Source of the DNA: Lactobacillus delbrueckii
Lineage (GTDB): Bacteria; Bacillota; Bacilli; Lactobacillales; Lactobacillaceae
Assembly (NCBI GenBank): GCA_004556255.1
Contig: SFHY01000032.1
Span: 1 to 10,824 of the forward strand
Length of the DNA: 10,824 nucleotides
Direction of reading: 5' to 3'
This document shows positions 6,879-10,824 of this stretch, in pieces (position 1 is the first letter of the stretch; every line of letters starts with the position of its first letter). Below the pieces are notes generated by a model. The model saw only the letters and a list, made by a program, of their open reading frames with translations, was not told the DNA's origin and made no database searches. Both the position numbers and the translations under genes were made by a program.

Positions 6879-8220
6879 GTTTTTTAATCTTTCTCTTGTA
6901 GAGGTAAAAAACGAGAATTCCTAACCCTCCAAGGTTGGCCAAAAGCAACAGGCTAATCAGGGGCAAGTAAGGATATTCCGCTAATTCTTGCTGAACCAAG
7001 GTGCCGGCCGGAGTCGCCTTAACCTGGCGAACGCCAGCCTTAGCCTCTTTTAGCGCCTGGGCCGTCTTGGATATTTGGCTGACTTCAGCGGGGCTGGATG
7101 ATGCGAACGATGATGAACTTGTTAGCTCTGCATCGCTAGTTACTGGATCACTAGTTTCCACTTGGCTAGCATCCGCGGTTTCAGCAGAACTTTCGCTAGT
7201 GGCTGCAGCTGGTACTGAAGCAGCAGGGGTAGAACTACTGCTTGCCACTTGGCCAGCAGAAAAACTGAAGATCACGTTAAAGAGCTGGTTGCTGATGTTG
7301 GCGATCGGCACGCTCATCTTGATCTGCCCTGACAGCTGCTTTTTAGCCAAATTATCCATGTAAAAGCCGTACTGCCAGTAATCGTAGCCGCCTTGCTGGT
7401 AGTGACGCTGATTCACCACGGCCTGCCCGTTCATGTTGACGGGGGTAAAAGTTGCGAGCTCGGACTTAACCTTGACGGTCATGGTCACTAGATAGCGGCT
7501 GCCCTTTTTCGCAACGGCCGCTTGGTGGGTGTAGTAGCCATCAGCGATGGAGAGGCCGGAACGGTCGCTCTTATACACCCGATAGGACAAGGAGTTAGGC
7601 GTGGTCGCCTTTTGCTTTTTAGCTGGTTTAGCCACTTGCTTTTTAGCAGCAGTTTTTTGACTAGATTGACTAGCTGACTGCGGCTTTTTAGCCGCTGAAG
7701 AACTAGAAGCTGACTGATTGTTTTCGGTCCGGCTGGTCCCCGTTTTCTTCACGCCCTCCTGCCAAGGTGCGAAGTAGTAGTCGGCTTTTTCACTGAAAAC
7801 CGACCCATTCATCGCCAAATCGACCGTCAAGACACCCAAATTGGCTTTTAACAGATAGGTCTTTTTGTCAAAAAGGAGGTCAAAACTATTGCCATCCTTA
7901 GACGCGTTGGCCTTCTGCCCCTTGACCCCCTGCAAGCTGACGCTCTTGACGACCTGGCTAGTCGTAGCCTGCGCCATGGCCAAAAAAGCCTTGGCTGCCT
8001 GGCTGTCAGAATTAACGTGCACCGCCACCTGGGTCACCTGGTCATCATTGACCGTGATTGTAGCCTGCTTGATAAAGCTGCTGGCTGCCGACTTGTCCGC
8101 CGTGCCCGTCTTGAGCAGGGTCATGTCGACGGTATAGTCGTCAGCCTTAACTGTTTGTGTTTGCAAAAGGAGCATCCCTGCTAAAAAGCTCAGGATAACC
8201 ACGCACCATTTTTTCTTCAT
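6871..8220 (-). CDS. Membrane-anchored surface protein with two NEAT domains
   Basis: First gene of the haem operon. An ATG at 8298 is in frame, but the true start is very likely 8220 (449 residues): a signal peptide MKKKWCVVILSFLAG begins there, GGAGAG lies about 5 nt upstream, and the promoter at 8260-8288 would otherwise be inside the gene. Order: signal peptide (1-27); NEAT-like domain 1 (about 29-152) of the KTGTADKSAASSF type, related to the domains of the divergent gene; Ser/Lys linker (about 160-208); NEAT domain 2 (about 211-324) with YRVYKSDRSGLSIADGYY and RYLVTMTVKVK; Ser/Ala/Glu stalk; membrane helix (about 418-440) and basic tail KRKIKKHD. Domain 2 has Ser and Phe where the YxxxY tyrosines should be, so haem binding, if any, uses other ligands or the domain binds a host or partner protein. 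No sortase motif. Confidence 0.8.
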   Translation of the reverse strand: MKKKWCVVILSFLAGMLLLQTQTVKADDYTVDMTLLKTGTADKSAASSFIKQATITVNDDQVTQVAVHVNSDSQAAKAFLAMAQATTSQVVKSVSLQGVKGQKANASKDGNSFDLLFDKKTYLLKANLGVLTVDLAMNGSVFSEKADYYFAPWQEGVKKTGTSRTENNQSASSSSAAKKPQSASQSSQKTAAKKQVAKPAKKQKATTPNSLSYRVYKSDRSGLSIADGYYTHQAAVAKKGSRYLVTMTVKVKSELATFTPVNMNGQAVVNQRHYQQGGYDYWQYGFYMDNLAKKQLSGQIKMSVPIANISNQLFNVIFSFSAGQVASSSSTPAASVPAAATSESSAETADASQVETSDPVTSDAELTSSSSFASSSPAEVSQISKTAQALKEAKAGVRQVKATPAGTLVQQELAEYPYLPLISLLLLANLGGLGILVFYLYKRKIKKHD

Positions 8221-8259
8221 TGCTCTCCGTCCATCATGTAACCGCTTATCAATACTACA

Positions 8260-8288
8260 ATTATAAGGACTTAGCCGTCGTAATTCAA
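8260..8288 (-). promoter_or_regulatory. Promoter of the haem operon
   Basis: On the minus strand TTGAAT (8288-8283), a 17-bp spacer and TATAAT (8265-8260) form a strong sigma-A promoter about 40 bp before the ATG at 8220. It lies inside the upstream extension of the reading frame, supporting the later start. Confidence 0.8.
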
Positions 8289-8337
8289 TAGTCTTCATTG
8301 ATCAAAGTATATCAACTAGATATTTCTAAATTCTTTA

Positions 8338-8366
8338 TTGACATATTTCACAGCTTATTAGATAAT
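8338..8366 (+). promoter_or_regulatory. Promoter of the lysine-tail NEAT gene
   Basis: TTGACA (8338-8343), a 17-bp spacer and GATAAT (8361-8366): full match at -35 and five of six at -10. It is divergent from the haem operon promoter; the two -35 boxes are 49 bp apart, room for a shared regulator. The leader before the ATG at 8417 is about 45 nt. A weak purine-rich GAGAG serves as ribosome binding site. Confidence 0.85.
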
Positions 8367-8416
8367 GATGGCGAATACAGGAATATTTAAATTTTGATTG
8401 AAGAGAGAAAAAAGAA

Positions 8417-9799
8417 ATGAAAAAAACTGCAACTATTCTTGCCTCATTATCACTTGCTTTGGGCCTGGCCGCACCGCTAGCACCAGCTGCATCAGCCTTT
8501 GCGGCAACGACCCAAACTCAAACCGTTAAGTCAGCCACTGTTGGCTTTAAGCTGTACAAGACTGGCACTACTGACGCCTCATCAGCCAGCCGCTTTTTGC
8601 CAAGCTCAGCCACTGTTTCCGGCGATACCTTGTCTCTCACTGTTTCTAAGGAATCAGCAGCCATGATCAAGTCCATGACCATCAACGGCGTGGCTGGCAT
8701 AAGCACGACTAACTCTGACGGCTCAGTAACTTTTGCTTTTGCCAAGGCCTACAAGGCTGGTCAAGGCACGGTAAGCTTCGTGGTTGCCACTCCAATGGGC
8801 CAGATGACCAACAGCGCCGACATCGTTTTTGATGCTACGGACGGCGCCTACACAGCCAGCGCTCAATACCTGAACGCCAGCGACACCACTAAGACTTCAA
8901 TGGCTGGCTCATACCTAGGCAAAAACGTTAGCGTAACTGTTACCGGCGGTAAGGTTAGCGCTGTAAAGCTGACTGTTTCCGCAGCTGGCGCGGCTGTTTT
9001 GGACAAGGTTACTATGAACGGCGTAGCCGGCACTCGCACTAACAACGCCGACAAGACTGCAACCTACACTTTTGCCGGTGGCGCCTACAAAGAAGGCAAG
9101 GGCGAAATCAGCTTCGAAGTTAGCGCCCACGCGGGTTCTGCCGTTTCAGCCGTTCTGGTTTTGGGCAGCTTGACTCCAGACACCAGTGCGAAGACCGCCA
9201 CTGACACTAAGAAGACTACCGACACTAAGAAAGCCACTAGCAAGAAAACTACCAAGAAGAGCACTAAGAAGGCTTCAAAGAAGTCAACTAAGAAGAGCAC
9301 CAAGAAGGCTTCAAAGAAGTCAACTAAGAAGAGCACTAAGAAGGCTTCAAAGAAGTCAACTAAGAAGAGCACCAAAAAGGCTTCAAAGAAGTCAACTAAA
9401 AAGAGCACCAAGAAGGCTTCAAAGAAGTCAACTAAAAAGAGCACCAAGAAGGCTTCAAAGAAGTCAACTACGAAGAGCACTAAGAAGGCTTCAAAGAAGT
9501 CAACTAAGAAGAGCACCAAGAAGGCTTCAAAGAAGTTAACTAAAAAGAGCACTAAGAAGGCTTCAAAGAAGTCAGCTAAAAAGAGCACTAAGAAGGCTTC
9601 AAAGAAGTCAACTAAAAAGAGCACTAAGAAGGCTTCAAAGAAGTCAACTAAGAAGAGCGCCAAGAAGGCTTCAAAGAAGTCAACTAAGAAGAGCACCAAG
9701 AAGGCTTCAAAGAAGTCAACTAAGAAGAGCACCAAGAAGGCTTCAAAGAAGTCAACTAAAAAGAGCACTAAGAAGAACGTAAAGAAGACTACGAAGTAA
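8417..9799 (+). CDS. Secreted two-NEAT-like protein with lysine-rich repeat tail
   Basis: Secreted protein of 460 residues. It has a signal peptide (1-29, APAASAFA then A), two NEAT-like domains (about 38-140 and 142-250), a Thr/Lys linker, and a tail (284-451) of 14 copies of the 12-residue unit KKASKKSTKKST, ending KKNVKKTTK. The first domain starts FKLYKTGTTDASSASRF and closely matches domain 1 of the divergent operon's first protein. Both domains share a KxxTxNGVAGxxTxN-type core, so they arose by duplication. Neither has YxxxY; domain 1 has PMGQM at the equivalent strand, so a Met ligand is possible. No LPXTG, LysM, S-layer or membrane anchor is present. The strongly cationic tail could hold the protein to teichoic acids or other polyanions. 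Likely role: outermost haem scavenger or hemophore. A structural wall protein or DNA/mucus binder is the alternative. Confidence 0.75.
   Translation: MKKTATILASLSLALGLAAPLAPAASAFAATTQTQTVKSATVGFKLYKTGTTDASSASRFLPSSATVSGDTLSLTVSKESAAMIKSMTINGVAGISTTNSDGSVTFAFAKAYKAGQGTVSFVVATPMGQMTNSADIVFDATDGAYTASAQYLNASDTTKTSMAGSYLGKNVSVTVTGGKVSAVKLTVSAAGAAVLDKVTMNGVAGTRTNNADKTATYTFAGGAYKEGKGEISFEVSAHAGSAVSAVLVLGSLTPDTSAKTATDTKKTTDTKKATSKKTTKKSTKKASKKSTKKSTKKASKKSTKKSTKKASKKSTKKSTKKASKKSTKKSTKKASKKSTKKSTKKASKKSTTKSTKKASKKSTKKSTKKASKKLTKKSTKKASKKSAKKSTKKASKKSTKKSTKKASKKSTKKSAKKASKKSTKKSTKKASKKSTKKSTKKASKKSTKKSTKKNVKKTTK
9266..9769 (+). repeat. 14 x 36-bp in-frame tandem repeat
   Basis: Fourteen uninterrupted 36-bp units each encode KKASKKSTKKST. 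Amino-acid variants occur only in units 6 (K to T), 8 (S to L), 9 (T to A) and 11 (T to A). Other differences are silent (AAG/AAA, ACT/ACC). A degenerate partial unit (KKTTKKST) precedes at 9242-9265. Such near-identity suggests recent expansion and likely copy-number variation between strains. About half of the encoded residues are lysine. Confidence 0.97.
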
Positions 9800-9809
9800 A
9801 CATAAAAGA

Positions 9810-9843
9810 AAAAAGCGCTGGACCGCGACGTCCAGCGCTTTTT
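9810..9843 (+). terminator. Rho-independent terminator of the lysine-tail gene
   Basis: A 14-bp stem (AAAAAGCGCTGGAC, 9810-9823, with its complement at 9830-9843) around a 6-nt loop, ending in a T run, lies 10 bp after the stop codon. Its core GCGCTG/CAGCGC is the same as in the terminator at 3502-3530. Confidence 0.93.
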
Positions 9844-9866
9844 CGCGTAAAAAAATAGATATAGAT

Positions 9867-9882
9867 GCGGCCCGGAGGCCGC
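9867..9882. repeat. GC-rich short hairpin
   Basis: GCGGCC and GGCCGC flank a 4-nt CGGA loop, giving an all-GC 6-bp stem in otherwise AT-rich DNA. There is no T run, so a normal terminator is unlikely. Function unknown. Confidence 0.5.
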
Positions 9883-9919
9883 GTAATTTGCTTGTCTTGG
9901 AAAGAATAAAAAAGTATGG

Positions 9920-9953
9920 AATCAATAGATCAAGATCTCTTGATCTATTGATT
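9920..9953. repeat. Perfect 16-bp-arm palindrome
   Basis: AATCAATAGATCAAGA (9920-9935) and its exact reverse complement (9938-9953) are separated by only TC. There is no T tract after it on either strand. It lies just after a weak possible promoter (TTGTCT 9892-9897, 17 bp, TATGGA 9915-9920) and 22 bp before a small ORF, so it could be an operator, a leader hairpin or a mobile-element remnant. Confidence 0.85.
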
Positions 9954-9975
9954 AAATGATACGGGGGAAGTATGA

Positions 9976-10089
9976 ATGATCTATGACGACTTTCTTGCTT
10001 TTCTCCTAGGAAAACTTTTATTTTTTACCTTGATTGACTCCCTAAATCTGCCCTTAAACAGCCGTTCTTACATTTTCTTCAAAGTGTAA
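9976..10089 (+). CDS. Possible 37-residue hydrophobic peptide
   Basis: An ATG at 9976 opens 37 codons to TAA (10087-10089). GGGGGA (9963-9968) lies 7 nt upstream, a good ribosome binding site. The peptide begins MIYDDFLAFLLGKLLFF and ends SRSYIFFKV; the centre is hydrophobic enough for a short membrane helix or an export signal, but there is no basic N-terminus. It lies 115 bp before the sigma factor gene on the same strand, so a small membrane peptide or a pheromone precursor are options. Chance cannot be ruled out in this AT-rich DNA. No family recognised. Confidence 0.3.
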   Translation: MIYDDFLAFLLGKLLFFTLIDSLNLPLNSRSYIFFKV

Positions 10090-10204
10090 AGCGCGAAAAA
10101 ACGGGCTTGCTGTCTCCTTGCTCCTGGTCAGCACTCCTTTGGCAAAGCCCTTAAGCTAATACTTGCAAGGCGCCGAGCAAGAAAAAATTAAGGAGTGCGA
10201 AAAA

Positions 10205-10690
10205 ATGAACATGCAAATCAATCAAGCAATGGACCAAGCCTGGGAAAGGCGGAAATTAGTCGCCGGAGCCTTAAAAACGGCCCATGTCTACCGGAAGTGT
10301 GCCGATTACGAGGACCTTTTTCAAGAAGGCCTGATCGTCTATGCCCAATGCCTGCAAGAAATGGCTGACCAGCCGCAAGAAGAAGCTGACAAGCTGGCCT
10401 TCCGCAAGGTCTACTGGCGGATCCTTGACCTGCTCCGGCAGAAAAAGCGGCAAAGAGACCACGACGAGCCCCTGCTGGCTGCCGCCTTTGTCGGCCAGGC
10501 CGACCAGCACAATCTGCTTCTTAAGGAAGCCTGGAAGAAGCTGTCGACTAGTGAAAAGCTGCTTTTGGGCCAGAACCTCCTGGCTGGCCGCAGCCTCAAG
10601 GAAACGGCCAACTTAATGAATATTCCCTACCGGACGGCCAGCCGGATTAAGAAGCAGGCCCTGGAGAAACTCCGCCGGCAGTTGGCCTGA
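10205..10690 (+). CDS. comX: ComX/SigH-like alternative sigma factor
   Basis: Small sigma-70-family factor, 161 residues from ATG at 10205, preceded by AAGGAG (10190-10195) at 9 nt. An upstream in-frame TTG (10163) lacks such a site. The core-binding region 2 is seen in YEDLFQEGLIVY (about 35-46) and the DNA-melting/-10 region in KVYWRILDLLRQKKRQ (about 68-83). After a short linker, region 4 has STSEKLLLGQNLL and the helix-turn-helix SLKETANLMNIPYRTASRIKKQALEKL (about 130-156). Region 3 is missing, as in ComX/SigH of lactobacilli and streptococci, where the factor directs late competence (DNA uptake) genes. Whether it works here is unknown. The gene is alone on its strand after a long leader, so control may act through the upstream palindrome or small ORF. 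An ECF-type or phage/plasmid sigma factor is the alternative. Confidence 0.75.
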   Translation: MNMQINQAMDQAWERRKLVAGALKTAHVYRKCADYEDLFQEGLIVYAQCLQEMADQPQEEADKLAFRKVYWRILDLLRQKKRQRDHDEPLLAAAFVGQADQHNLLLKEAWKKLSTSEKLLLGQNLLAGRSLKETANLMNIPYRTASRIKKQALEKLRRQLA

Positions 10691-10729
10691 ATTATTATAA
10701 AGAAACAAAGCAAAGCCCCCGCGACCGCG

Positions 10730-10753
10730 CAATGTCATTAAGTTAAGACATTG
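10730..10753. repeat. Hairpin CAATGTC / GACATTG
   Basis: Seven-base arms (10730-10736 and 10747-10753) flank a 10-nt AT-rich loop, 40 bp after the sigma factor stop. No T run follows on the plus strand, so it is not a standard terminator. Confidence 0.5.
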
Positions 10754-10777
10754 ACTTTGAACGGGGAACGTCTTAGG

Positions 10778-10809
10778 ACACTCATCTAAGTTTGATGAGT
10801 GTTTTTTTT
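10778..10809 (+). terminator. Rho-independent terminator at right edge
   Basis: ACACTCATC (10778-10786) pairs perfectly with GATGAGTGT (10794-10802) around a 7-nt loop and is followed by eight T residues. It lies about 90 bp past the sigma factor stop and may end its transcript, or belong to a separate element with the hairpin at 10730-10753. Confidence 0.85.
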
Positions 10810-10824
10810 GCTTAATTTTTGAAA

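Larger units (their letters stand above)
9844..10204. other. Intergenic region upstream of the sigma factor gene
   Basis: About 360 bp with no long gene. It holds the GC hairpin, the 34-bp palindrome, the small ORF, an imperfect inverted repeat TTACATTT (10068-10075) / AAGTGTAA (10082-10089), and GGGCTT (10103-10108) / AAGCCC (10145-10150), which could pair in the leader. No convincing sigma-A promoter was found directly before the sigma gene; TTGACT (10034-10039) has no -10 at proper spacing. Confidence 0.5.

Noticed and set aside
8361..8379. Fur-box-like GATAATGAT at the -10 of the lysine-tail gene
   Set aside because: Only the left half matches the Fur consensus and it overlaps a normal -10 box; the right half is absent.
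9186..9539. Plus-strand arginine/leucine-rich frame over the repeat
   Set aside because: A shifted reading of the same tandem repeat, without its own start signals.
9085..9768. 227-codon minus-strand frame of LVDFFEAF-type repeats
   Set aside because: It is the antisense of the lysine repeat; the 36-bp period keeps any frame open. It has no ribosome binding site and the plus-strand gene has promoter, signal peptide and terminator.
9266..9769. CRISPR-like array
   Set aside because: The units are contiguous with no unique spacers and encode a continuous protein.
10068..10089. TTACATTT/AAGTGTAA imperfect inverted repeat as an operator
   Set aside because: One mismatch, short arms and overlap with the small ORF end; too weak to call separately.
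10163..10204. TTG start extending the sigma factor by 14 residues
   Set aside because: No ribosome binding site before it, while AAGGAG is well placed for the ATG at 10205.

Overview
The window looks like the chromosome of a lactic acid bacterium of the genus Lactobacillus, most probably the L. delbrueckii group. The basis is strong G/C preference at third codon positions inside AT-rich intergenic DNA, GGAG-type ribosome binding sites, a GtfA-type sucrose phosphorylase with a LacI-family regulator, a lactobacillus-style aquaglyceroporin and a ComX/SigH-like sigma factor. The species is inferred from gene content, not from a search.

Left part (1-3530), carbon metabolism. Sucrose phosphorylase gtfA (minus strand) is divergent from a LacI/GalR regulator (plus strand). 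A 12-bp perfect palindrome just upstream of gtfA is the likely operator. An aquaglyceroporin (GlpF/LarD type) follows, with its own -10 element, a cre-like site and a bidirectional hairpin terminator. An 11-codon reading frame overlaps the gtfA stop at the left edge and may be the start of a broken downstream gene.

Middle part (3621-9843), the most interesting region, is a NEAT-domain haem acquisition locus. Five minus-strand genes are packed with overlaps or 2-nt gaps: a two-NEAT membrane-anchored surface protein, a one-NEAT membrane-anchored surface protein, an IsdE-like haem-binding protein, a FecCD-type permease and an ABC ATPase. Divergently transcribed from a near-consensus promoter is a secreted protein with two NEAT-like domains and a lysine tail made of 14 tandem copies of a 12-residue unit, with no LPXTG or membrane anchor. 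The inferred path is secreted/wall-associated NEAT protein, then membrane-tethered NEAT proteins, then the IsdE-like receptor, then ABC import. Lactobacilli generally cannot make haem, so uptake would supply exogenous haem. The receptor keeps the two expected haem ligands (Met81, His230) but has Ser where the lipoprotein Cys should be. Only one of the five NEAT-like domains keeps a recognisable axial Tyr.

Right part (9844-10824). A 400-bp gap holds a GC-rich hairpin, a perfect 16-bp-arm palindrome and a 37-codon hydrophobic small ORF with a good ribosome binding site. A ComX/SigH-like sigma factor gene follows. The right edge has two hairpins, the last an obvious rho-independent terminator, in sequence that could be the flank of a repeated or mobile element.
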